64,000 bases of DNA from positions 7,192,001 to 7,256,000 of the forward strand of contig OZ017805.1 of the NCBI GenBank assembly GCA_963969395.1, read 5' to 3'. The position numbers and the translations under genes are program-made. Numbering within the stretch: the first letter of the stretch is position 1; each line of letters begins with the position of its first letter. This DNA comes from Pseudoscleropodium purum (lineage: Eukaryota > Streptophyta > Bryopsida > Hypnales > Brachytheciaceae). Below are positions 11,650 through 22,067 of this stretch, piece by piece. Below the pieces are notes generated by a model, which was given only the letters and a program-made list of their open reading frames with translations, was not told where the DNA came from and ran no database searches.

Positions 11650-11915
11650 GGACAACTAGGTGGATGCCGTCGGCGGTCAGTGTTTAAGTGGGGCGATCGG
11701 CGTGTCCAAAGCGCGGATGGCATCGGAAGGCAGACAGTCCGGGCGGACGCACCGGTCAGACGGGTCGATCGGTCGGGGCGGTCGGTCGAGGCGGTTGGAC
11801 GGGGCAGTCGGACGGGGCGACGGGCGAACAGCGCGAGGTTCGGGGCCGCCTCGTGTAGTCCGGGGCAGGTCCGGCGGCAGACGACCTCTAGGTCCGGCGA
11901 CGGACGGCTATAAGG
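11650..11915 (+). promoter_or_regulatory. Gene C promoter: GGACGG/GGTCGG block with TATA box, copy 1
   Basis: GC-rich repeats (GGGCGGACGC, GGTCGGGGCGGTCGG) run into GGCTATAAGG (TATA at 11908-11914), about 218 bp before the gene C ATG at 12126. Copy 2 keeps GGCTATAAAGG at 27681-27691 in the same relation to its ATG. The ORFs crossing the block are artefacts. Confidence 0.65.
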
Positions 11916-12125
11916 GTGGAGTGACTTTAATTTTTCTCACTTCAATTCTCCTTCGGTGCCAAGTTGGATGTGCTACTATTGCTTTATGCGCTAGTTGCTC
12001 CTACGGGGTGGAGAGTTGGGATCCTCTATCTTTTGTTACTGTGTTGCAGTTGATGCCATCACTTTTGACTATCACGTGAGATTTTTTTATTGACTTCAAT
12101 TGGTTATTGAATCCAATTGACAATC

Positions 12126-15100
12126 ATGAACGGCGAAGGTGATCGAAATATGGATGGGGTGACTCCGGGAAGCGAAGCCAAGAAAAAGAGCAAAGTGAAG
12201 GGGGCTACACATGACCTTCGGCTTCACATCTTAAATGATCCTACAATTAAAGTAGAGAGCAGGTGGGAAGATGAAGATGCGGAGTATTGGACATAAAAAA
12301 TGTGCAGGACCTATGTTAAAATGTACCACATTGACAAGTTGTGGCCTCAGCAGTCGCACAAGAGTCATACACGGGATTTTTGTTGTAAACCATGGACTTG
12401 CAACAACAAACATTTTGTCCATCGATCTGAGGAGGTGTGGCGTGTTCTATTCGGAAACAAGCGTAGAAGTAAAGGCTATATTAATTATAGCGTGGCGTGT
12501 ATGGTTTACGCGGAACTTATATTAGAGCGCAAGATCGATAGGAGCACGTTTCCGACGACAACAGTTTGCCCACTTCTACTTGAAGTCAATCAAAAGGACA
12601 TTCCCGACTTGTACAATTCAGAGGGAGAAACAGAAAAAAGTATTAAAAAATACTATTGAGGTGAAAACGGATGGTGTGGAGAAAGCCTCAAATGTTGAAG
12701 AATTACGATTTGTACAATCTCCAACAAAAGCAATCAATGAAAGCTCTTCGAAAAATGTGGAGAAAGATGTGGAGAAAAATGTAGAGGCGTAGGAGGGTGA
12801 AGTCTTTTCCACAGCTCCAACGTGTTTGACCTTTACACCAAATGTTGCGGGACAAACGCAAACGGAGTCTGTAAACGAAGGCAAGGTTTGCACGGAAAGC
12901 GGGGAAACTTCAAAAAGTAAAGTAGACGAAGTCTTGGCGGAGAAAGTGGCAAAGGGTAATGCTACAATTGATAGTCTGATAGCCAACAATTGTTTTGATA
13001 GTTTGGTCTACAAATCTCTGCCTATGCATCAAGGCGTTGAATCTAGTCCAGCGTTAAGTTTAGAAGACAAAGTACATACGCCTCGTGGACAAGGCGTGAC
13101 GATTGATAATATATCCTCATTATGGAGTTCCGAGCGTGAAAAGTGAGCGGAGGAATTTCCGTTTACAGCGGCATTGCCAAGTCTTCTAAATCGAACCTTG
13201 CAAGACATGTCCAATCCAAAACAATTGGAAAATCTTTTGAAGCTCTCGGTTCAGTTTGCTAACCTTCATGAAGAAATAGGCGGATCGTCTAACCCCGATG
13301 ATGGTGCTACTGCTGTTCCAATGAGTCCACTTGCAGATCCAAAGAATGTTGCACATATACTTGATACAACTTTCAAGATGACAATGTCAGCTGAATTTTT
13401 AGCGCAAGTTGCTCCGACTTTTATGAATTTGGCCAAGGAGTTTTCTTTCATGGCACCAGAGATGTTGAAAGGTGCTATAGCATTTCAGAATCTCACGAAG
13501 ACTTTCGGACCACTTTTCGAAGAAAGAGATGTTCACATACTACAATTGGTGGAATATGAGAAGAAAATTGTTGACCTTGGAGGAGTGGAAGCAAGGTGCA
13601 AAGTGTTGGAGTTGAAATTAAAGACTTCGGAGAGTGAGGTTGAACATTTAAATCAACAATCATCAAGGCAAATGGAAGAGTTGATGAAGATGCGTAAACG
13701 GATTCCAAAATTACAAGGGACCTCCAAGAATCCAAGTGAGGTTGCAATCTCACCAGTGATTGTACTTGGAGACAGTCAAGAGACTCAAGAGAGTGAAGAT
13801 AAGCTCTCTCTTCCTTTTGATAAGGCCGAAGCAAGCGACAACCCTGCCATTGTGAATGTACAAGAAAGTCACGACATGAGCATGTTAAAAGCGACACAAC
13901 AACCATCAATGGAAAAGCTTTCATCCGTTTACGTGAATGCGGAGACGCAAACGGAGAGTTGTGACTTTGAAGAGTTGAAGCATAAATGGGAGGAGGCAAT
14001 TGAAGCAAAAGGAATTGTTGAATCCGAGTTGAATCGATTGCAATTGTGCTTGGATTTGAAGAAGTTTATGCCATCTAGCGGCTTGGAGTCTTGATGGTTA
14101 GTATGGGTACAAAGACTCCAAGACAAACCCTCTGTAGTATCTCGAGCAAAGGCAGGTCTTCAAACATTGACAATGGAGTCGAATGAAAATTGCGATGCCA
14201 TTCAAAACTCTTTGAGTTGGTTCAAGACTATGTTTGACCAACATCCTTCAAAGGGATATACGGAGATCACATGTTGGAGAGACATGGATGCCATGTTTGA
14301 GCGCTTAAACCACACAAAGAAGGACCAAGCTCCACCCATCAATTGGGCCTTGGAAGTAGAGGAAGGATGGGTCCCTTACAACACACTTTCAGCACACATC
14401 AATGTGAAAGACAAGCGAGTGGTGCATGCTTGTGATCCAGCCTCTCCAATCTTGAATGGTTGTTGTAGCCTTTGCCAAGGCCTCTTCGAACTGGAAGGTG
14501 CGGTAACCATGGGCCAATGTCGCCACACTTTCCATGTCACTTGCATTGTGAAAGCATCACTCATTCGTTCGGTGTGTGCCGAGTATCGTAGTCCATTGAG
14601 TGCTAGGTTTTACGAAATGTTTGGTATCTTGGAAGCTATGCTCTAGGCCAGCAGTACAATCGTTGGAATCTTCCTCTTGATCAAGCGCTGTACAAATTCC
14701 AAAATTATCAACATTGGGGGAAGCCAATCCGATGGAATGCAAATGAACAGAGGCATGATTTGTACGAGGAATCTTAGCAACCATTGGATTTGGATGTGTG
14801 GATGACTCACAATAGAGAGGTGGAATTGCGGGCTTGAGGAATCGTAGATGACGCGGCGCGTGAAATGTTTTGTCGCAACATGGGGGGACATTGGAGCTTG
14901 CAACACGAAAAGTTCTTTCATTTTCCAGATAAAAAAGTGGAGAAAGGACCAGAAGACAGTTGGGTGGAGGTGAACCATGGAAAAGAGTTCGATGAGCAGT
15001 ATAAGGCATACGACCACACCCTCATAGGTAGGGCCCTTTTGTTATCGAAGTTGAAAGAGGCTGCAAAAGTTCGTACTGTCTACGATACAAATGGACAAAC

Positions 15101-15524
15101 AAGCACAGGACATTCATCTGAAGATGTGGTAGCAGCATTTGATAGGCGCATTAGCGATATTATAGGGCATTGGAAGGCTTTCCTATTGGATGGAGACTGC
15201 CTCACAATATGGCAAGGGAAAGGAGATGATGAAGTTGTTCAAGCGATGGTAGATCATGTGGAGAGCAACTTGAGAACCTTGAAGGCAGACGAAGTCAATT
15301 TATCACCGAAAATAAAACAAAAAAGGAAGCGTGAAGAGGACGATGACTTCTCTTCGGAAACCAAGAAACAATTTTATAAGGTGGACATCGAAGTTCAATC
15401 TCGAGGGCGAACAGCCCGTCCAAATCAACAATGGTCAACTCGTCAATCTTCTGCTAAACTCCTCGGTACAACAGATTTTCCGTTTGTTTTGGGAGAAGGT
15501 AGTGGTCCATCCGGTACAATGTAG
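12126..15524 (+). pseudogene. Gene C: B-like module, coiled coil and RING-H2-like domain, copy 1
   Basis: Starts MNGEGDRNMDG at 12126, matching copy 2. Region 1 (about 12200-12650) contains MCRTYVKMYHIDKLW, a CC...C pair, NKHF and INYSVACMVYAELIL, clearly homologous to the gene B N-terminus. Region 2 is acidic and Lys/Glu-rich. Region 3 (13207-14094) begins SNPKQLENLLKLSVQF and contains a heptad-like coiled coil (VLELKLKTSESEVEHLNQQ). Region 4 (14167-14646) has a RING-H2 pattern, CSLCQG...QCRHTFHVTC...CAEY, with the final Cys replaced by Tyr. Region 5 begins DDAAREMFCRNMG and ends in a Lys/Arg-rich tail. The frame is broken by TAA after EYWT, a frameshift near 12645, and stops near 12790, 13144, 14092 and 14644. 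A RING domain would suggest a ubiquitin ligase role, but the intact protein is inferred from two broken copies. Confidence 0.65.
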
Positions 15525-15825
15525 GATTTGAGGAGAATTTTGTTTTTAAAAAACAATGGTCCTTTCATTGTTTAAAAACAAAAAAGAATGTGAAAGATTT
15601 AGATCTTAAAAAGATCGTATAGGATTCAATAGTGATATTGGAACTATGTTTTCATGTATTTTGTTTATACATATATATTTATATATAAAGATGCTATATT
15701 TTCATTTGCGTACAAAAATATTTTTATATGTACATCTTATTTTACGTGGATGCATTCATTTTTGATTGTGTAACATTCAAATTACATAACAATATAAAAT
15801 TTTCTAATGACTAATGGCAATGCGA
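15525..15825. other. AT-rich 3' region of gene C
   Basis: Short AT-rich non-coding stretch between the gene C stop and the right GC-rich end. In copy 2 the corresponding interval is expanded and holds the hAT transposase pseudogene. Confidence 0.5.
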
Positions 15826-15970
15826 AGTCCGCCCCATCCGCCTTGTCCGTCCGCCCCGCCCGTCCTCCCCGCCCCGCTTGTCCACCTTCTGACGGCGGGA
15901 GGGACGCTGCGTCCGGACGTCCAAAAAACGGACGCTATTTTGGGACGGACGTTGAGATTCGTCAACCTTG
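15826..15970. repeat. Right terminal GC-rich block of composite element copy 1
   Basis: CCGTCC-rich run ending GACGTTGAGATTCGTCAACCTTG. Read inward, the end is CAAGGTTGACG, matching the left end CAGGGTTGACACG. It is immediately followed by CTTCCAAT, which aligns to CTCCCAAT inside gene A of copy 1 near 5827, so the element abuts the interior of copy 2. Confidence 0.65.
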
Positions 15971-16620
15971 CTTCCAATGTGGAAGTATTCCAAGACATCC
16001 TTCAATACAAAACCTTTGAATTGTTATTTACTCGCCTTTCATTGTCCGATCATCTACAAAAATCACCTGTGCCATATCCGGAAGTGCTATGAGATGTTTG
16101 CTCCTCTCCAATTCAATAACTCCATTACTACTTTTCTACCAAGAGATTGACCCAATCTTATTGTGCTTTTCAGAAAATGGAGTACATAGACGTCTGAATA
16201 AGTTTGCCTTGAACGACTTGCTGAAATGCTTCATCATTTGCTTGGTATTCCTTGTCATATTTTTCCTAAATGACTTTGGAATTCCACAACACGTTGTGAG
16301 CCTTGTTGTCCAAGCATTTGTTGAAGTATCTCTTCTTCGTGTCTTTCCTCCATTTTGGAACGTTTAATGCATCCAATATCTTTTGCTTCATGTTTGCCTT
16401 GAATTTCGGCATGCGCTCGTCTTGATACTTGATGTATGTATTGTCTAAAGACAAAGTTGTCTTTGACTCATAAAAATGAATGATGCACTCAATTATAAAC
16501 TTTTTGCACGCCTTGAAGGGACCATTTTGACCTAACTCTAAATTCAACGGCCTTGCTACATGCTTCACCTTCTGAACCTTTATAGCCTTCTTCTTCCTTG
16601 TAATTGTAATGTATTGATAT
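15971..16620 (-). pseudogene. Gene A fragment (N-terminal part), copy 2
   Basis: The minus strand encodes a diverged version of the gene A N-terminus (ACKKFIIECIIHFYESKTT, LDALNVPKW, FNKCLDNKAHNVLWNSKVI). At the position where copies 1 and 3 carry TGA, this copy has TGG (Trp), and the later shared TAG is an alanine codon here. It has its own stops further on. The kinase catalytic half is missing because the sequence ends at the junction with copy 1. Confidence 0.7.
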
Positions 16621-16817
16621 TATGTAAAAGAACTATGTAGAATTAGATTATTAACCTTCAAAAATTTCCAATTTCAATTCCATATGCAACCTTATAAAAA
16701 AACTGGCAATAAAAGGACTCCAATATATCACTCTTGCTTTCCCTAGGAAAGGAGCCAATGGAAGATAAACCACCAAGCTCTTCGTTCTACACTTGAGTTA
16801 ACAAGGAACAAGGCAAA

Positions 16818-17225
16818 AGTGACAGGTGGATGGCCCGTCCACCCTTAATATAGAAAGTAGATGGGGTATCCGCCTCATCCGATAGTTGTACTACGTCCAC
16901 CCAATTAGATGGGTAGGGCAAGAAACCCTAAAGTACCATCTGCTCAATATGACAATTGAGATAGGGTGGGCATGTTGTCCACTCGATCAAATGGCTAGAC
17001 CATGGTGGACGGGCCGAGGTATACACATTCGCCATCCACTCGATTTGACGATTGGATTGCATTTGTCCAATCAAATGGACAAGGCATGATGGACGATCTG
17101 ACGATTGACATGGGGCAGACACATTTGCCTTCGCTTGATCGGATGGCTACAATGGGGCAAATCTAAAATTTTCCGCTAGATTGCCATCCGCTCAATTGAA
17201 AGGCTATGAATCCTACAATAGGGTA
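16818..17225 (-). promoter_or_regulatory. Decayed GGACGG block upstream of gene A, copy 2
   Basis: Corresponds to 6652-6905 of copy 1, but most CpGs have become TpG or CpA (GGTGGATGG, GATCAAATGG). A TATA-like TGATATATTG lies on the minus strand at 16721-16730, nearer the gene. Confidence 0.5.
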
Positions 17226-18173
17226 GATGATATATAATTCACATGTTTTTTTACTTTAACATCAAAAGTCAAGTGAACTTGGACTAAGGTGTCTTTCATG
17301 CACCTCAAAGGGATGACTCATAGAGCCTTCTTGGTTCTACGAGGCCAAGAATTCAATTTTCATTGACATCATTCTGACTTGGTCCAATAGATGTATTTAG
17401 GGGACTTCGTTGAGACATATTCCTGCCTTTAAACAATGTGCTTGTTGTGTAAATGAAATACAAAATTGACATATAGCTTAAAGACAAGAAACTACCCCTT
17501 CTAAATGAAGTTTATAAGCAAATGAACTTCATTATCCACCTATAAGAGGATCTGCACTTGACATTTTGTATTTTTATTGTAGAAGGTTGCAACTTCTAAC
17601 TACAAAGATTGTATGCACGCCCAAAATTTTCAATCATTTATATAATCATAATCATTTATATAATCATAATCATTTATCAGTGCCAAATATGCTCTTTCAT
17701 TCATCCTATTTGAAGTATGAATTAAAAACGTGTGGACAATATTGTTGTTATGGCTATTCAAGCATCTTGTTTTAAAACACTTCATTGTTAAAAATTTAAT
17801 TATAAATGCATTTTGACCATTTACGTGTTCTGAAATGTAATATATAGGCACAAGTCATTTAAAAAATTTCTAAATGCAATTATAAACTCAAATTCAAATG
17901 ACGAATTTAGTAAAAGTATTCCTATACTTCTTTACAATATTTATATTAATTATCATTGTCACTTATACATCAACGATATTACAAAATAATAAAATGATGT
18001 ATTTAGCAATCTACCTACATACTTGGCATACACAATACTTCCATCAAATTTTCAAAACACTACACTACTATTCATCAATAACTTTGAACTATTTCTATCA
18101 CTCTATGCCTACCATGGAGAGTAGAGTTAGTAAACAAAGTTGTAAGATGGATACTATAAAGATGCATTTTATT
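17226..18173. other. AT-rich spacer in copy 2
   Basis: Corresponds to 6906-7509 in copy 1 with extra sequence. It includes a short direct repeat of CATTTATATAATCATAAT at 17635-17675. No gene seen. Confidence 0.45.
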
Positions 18174-19364
18174 TCACTTGGAATCTGAATCGAATTCATC
18201 TTTTTGACTTGGGCTTTTTGCTTGTATTCTTGTATAGGGACCGCCCTCGGGACCACCTCCGTAGTAATTTGGATATCCGCTTTGTCTACCTCCGTAGTCT
18301 ATAATTCCCATAGTTAGGACCTCCAAAAGTTGGAGGAGGAACTAGAGCACTATATTGTAATCCTCTTTCATTTAAACCATTGTAATTAGCGCCTCTGTGA
18401 TGCCCATATGAATCACTTCTAATGGATCTTGAATAGTATTGGGTACTTCCATAAGTGGAACCACCATAGTGTGTGATTTCATGGCTTCCTCTACCACCTT
18501 CAGAGCCAATTGGAGGGGAAGTGCCATAGTATGAACTAGATCCACTAGACCCACCATAGTATGTGGTTCTATAGCTTCCTCCTCCACCTTGAGAGCCAGC
18601 TTGTGGATCGTAACCATAGTATGAACCACCTCTTCCTTGTTTTGGTCCTCCTTCTCCATGATCACATTGGTATGACCTGCCATGCCTATCTTGCCGACCA
18701 CAACTTGTAGGCTTCTACGCGTTGCTTCTTGCATTTCTTGTTCAAATACAATACGTTTTTTGTTTTTCACATTCGTGCTTTTCTCCAAATGTGACAGGTG
18801 GATGAGCATTGTTGTCATCATTGTCATCCGTACATTCATCTTTTGCATCTCGCATCAAAATTGAAGATTCTTGTAGATGGCCTTGGTTGGACTATTTTGG
18901 TATGCAATCGCTCGTGCCTGTCCACTGTGTATCTATCATGGCATCTACGCAAGTATAATTCTCCAAATTGTGACCTATAGCTATGCGCCAGTCTACATCT
19001 TTGTGGAGTACGATCTTTGCCCAAACCTTGGCCATGAGGTTATAATTCATTATATTCCATTTTTGCTTTCAATTGATAAAACTTGTTGCACTTATAAATA
19101 TCTTTGTTTGAAGTATTCCCTTTAATACGTGGACACTTGTCCTTCCAAACGATGGGCTTGCTTCACTACACAATCATGTGTTCAAAGTTTGGAGAAATGT
19201 GTCATTTTCATGTACTTCTTGTACATTGTACAATTCCACACTCTTTTAGGTTCATCTTTCCATCCCCGTTTAGCTATAAACAATGGATCTTCTCAAGCTT
19301 TCCAATCAAAGTCATGGGATTTCTCCTTTCGACTTCTTTTCTTTGGTTGTGTATCTTTTGGCAT
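18174..19364 (-). pseudogene. Gene B, copy 2 (diverged)
   Basis: The MPKDTQ-like start at 19364 and the acidic DSDSK end at 18174 match copy 1 in position. The Cys/His module is diverged, and the GSY-rich repeats remain (GSYYG..., HYG...). At the codon after DTQ this copy reads TGG, whereas copies 1 and 3 have TAG. It has its own stop (TAG in IPK-x-SNQG) and frameshifts. This shows the gene was open across that site in the ancestor. Confidence 0.6.
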
Positions 19365-19565
19365 GATGAAGTCAAAGAAAATACAATGAAAAAATTACAA
19401 AATTGTAATTATTAGTGAACAACACACGAAAACAATGCTTTGTATTCAAAATGAAATAAAATAAAGCACTTTAAAGGTCTTCAAAACCCCAAATGATGTA
19501 ATGATTTGTAATAGTGCAATAATCAAGTACAAACATAGACATCCACACAAAACCAAAAGGGGCAC

Positions 19566-19965
19566 ACAGATTCTTGAAGGCACTCGTCCACCCACTCTAG
19601 AAGAGAACGATTGTGAAGAATGAGTTGTCCGCCACACCATTTATAGCTTTTGACAGTGTATCAGCCAAGGTGGACAGATCAAACAACCTTTCGACGAACG
19701 GCCAGATCCTGCAAACCACATTAGTCCCTAGGTCAATCTCACACAAAGCAACAACAAATGGATTGACCAAGTGGATAGCATTGCGGATTGCCATGTCACT
19801 TAAAACATTTGCTTGATGGAAGAGCAAACAGGGTGGGCGGGGTAGCCGGAGAGATCAGGACAGACATGTATACAGGTTGTTGTGGACAGGGTGGACAGTC
19901 GAGGTGGTTAGGACAAATGAGACAGATGGGTATACGGGCAAACAAGTATGCCAACTTCCTTATTT
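19566..19965 (-). promoter_or_regulatory. Gene B promoter block, copy 2 (decayed)
   Basis: GGACGG-type units degraded to GGTGGAC, GGACAGG and similar, with a minus-strand GCTATAAATG box at 19638-19647, about 280 bp upstream of the gene B start. Confidence 0.5.
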
Positions 19966-19969
19966 AAAA

Positions 19970-21805
19970 TTTGAAAATGTTACATGAATTCCTAAACCTC
20001 AACCTATTTCAATATTGGTGAACCAAGAATGAGAAATAACACCTTCTTTTCTATCTACAAATTCATATTTGAATTTGAAAATAACTTTTAATATATATTA
20101 TTTTAATTAGTGAACAAATGGAAGAATTATTCACAATTGCAATTTTTCATGTTTTGAACTTCAGCTATGTTTTTTAATTTCACAAAGATTATATGTTCCA
20201 ACATGAGATTATTATTTCTTTTGAACGAGTTCTACTTGTTTCTTTTCATTGTTCAACAATTGCCCATTAGGCTTTCTTGTTGTGTATTTTTTGTAAGTAA
20301 ATAATGCAATGGTTCTTCTATTTGGTGAATAATTTTTTTTTTAAATGACTATTAATTACTCATATAAATGATATAGTACATCATCATTTCCAAAATCAAA
20401 AAAATTTCAACATAATCTTCCCTTCAATAACTCTCTATTGCTTTCTTAAAATTAAAAGTATATTTTCTTAAAATTTACTAGCTTAGAATTGCATGGAAAA
20501 GTCAACGAATATTGCATATTATATATGTTTGGTCTTCATTGACAAAAAAAAGTTCAATGAATGTGGTTGTTTTCTTACACCATTTTTCTACAAAAACCAT
20601 AAATACTTTGTCAAAAAATATTAGACTGCTAAAAACTTAGGATATACACAAAGATATCAAATGCAAGTAGGGAAATATATTCAATTACATTTGTTTTCTA
20701 TAAGATCTACAATTGCATGAATGAAATTTTTTAATCTTGATACACATTAAATTCATTGAAGTTACATTTAAGTTTTGAAAGCTCTTTCAATTACATTATT
20801 TTATTTTTAATAAAATCATGAAAATTTACAATAGCAGTTTAGGGCATATGAATAGCTTTGTATTTTTAAATATCAAAGCATTGAATGCGTTTTTTGTATC
20901 AACATATGAATTTAAAATAAATAATGATTTCTTAACCCAAACAATTATACAAAGAATTTCTATTTCAATGGGAGGCAAATGGAGTGTTCACGGATTTAAG
21001 ATAAAAAGATAAATTGAAGATTTTTTCCATCTTGTACACATTAAGCATATGTAGTAAAAAGACATTATTTACCACTTGGAAATTTACTACATTTTTCTAT
21101 ATGGATTACTTTAGGAAAAGTAACAATGCATTTGATTATCATAGTATTTGTTGAAATTCTCTATGCAAAAGATGGAATCATTTGAATGATTTTAGTATTT
21201 TTCATTTATTAATGTAACAAACTGAACTCTATATACCTATAACAAGAAATCATAAATACAACTTTAAAAGTCTTGCATCGATTCAGCAATCCAATCTAAA
21301 AATTAAAAAATGTTTAAGAAATAATATCTTGCTCATTTCAACTAATTCATTTTTTGACTGAACATTGTGTTTGCTTTTTTTTTTTTTTCTACTTTGAACC
21401 TTTTTTTTACAATGAATATTAAGTGCTTCTCACATACAAATATTGGAATTACTATAGAAATGAATATAGAACATATATATAAAGTTCTTACCCAATATTT
21501 TTGTACTTTTAAGAAAATTAAAAATAAGATTTAAAACTTAGAAGATTTCATATCCATTTCAAAATTGTAATGCATTCCTAATGAAATATCATACTCTTTA
21601 AATCCATTGTAGTTTTTTTTTCAATTATGTACTTCTGCATTTTTTTTTTCATTTGCTGATAGTGAAAGGAATTGATAAACTTTACAAAACATTGTCTTCA
21701 TGGTGAGCTTCGAAAAAATCCCTACTGTCTTCTAAAAAGCCTACAAGATTTAGGAGCTCAAGATCATTACAAATCAAACATATTCCATACATTGCAAAGA
21801 AAAAA
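19970..21805. other. AT-rich spacer of copy 2, left part
   Basis: Diverged counterpart of 9240-11450 of copy 1 (for example the AAATGATATAGTAC motif and the ending near 21780). No coding region seen. Confidence 0.45.
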
Positions 21806-21870
21806 TGGGTACCAAAGATAGGATTTAGATTAACCTAGGTGGGTGGAAGGAACACCTCTATATAGGGCCT

Positions 21871-22067
21871 TTATTATAAAGTCTTAGAGAAATCATAGAC
21901 TTCCCAAAACTAATAATTTCCAACCTTAAATTGATAAGCTAGGCACTTTGCAAGCTTAGCCATCAAATCACAGAGCCATAAAATATCACAAGGAAATTAT
22001 GGACATAGCATCACTAATAATTTCCAAACTTAATTGATAAGAAAAGTACTTCCAAAGTAAACCCATT
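21871..22067. repeat. Tandem repeat of about 90-100 bp, left part
   Basis: About two units share GAAATCATAGAC, CTAATAATTTCCAA, TTGATAAG and GCCATCAAATCA motifs. The array continues at 25653 after being split by the TG...CA element. Part of a roughly 5.3-kb segment absent from copies 1 and 3. Confidence 0.55.

Larger units (their letters stand above)
4443..15970. mobile_element. Composite hAT-like element, copy 1 (11.5 kb, three cargo genes)
   Basis: The left end is CAGGGTTGACACGACGTCC. The right end read inward is CAAGGTTGACGAATC, so the termini form a short imperfect inverted repeat, both followed by GC-rich CGGACGG-type repeats. The interior carries gene A (minus), gene B (minus) and gene C (plus), each with a GC-rich promoter block. 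The same order and sequence recur in copy 3 from 56505 and, more diverged, in copy 2. hAT affiliation rests on the CA(R)GGTTG termini and the 8-bp duplications of small relatives at 458 and 39753. The flanks here do not match (CTCACGAG left, CTTCCAAT right), so this copy may be recombined. No transposase is seen inside it. Confidence 0.75.

Noticed and set aside
4443..15970. Integrated virus-like genome carrying a kinase and a RING gene
   Set aside because: No capsid, polymerase or packaging gene seen; terminal sequences and the duplications of small relatives fit a hAT-type transposon better.
21871..22067. CRISPR-like array
   Set aside because: Units are about 90-100 bp, imperfect, with no repeat-spacer pattern, and the DNA is a plant nuclear genome.
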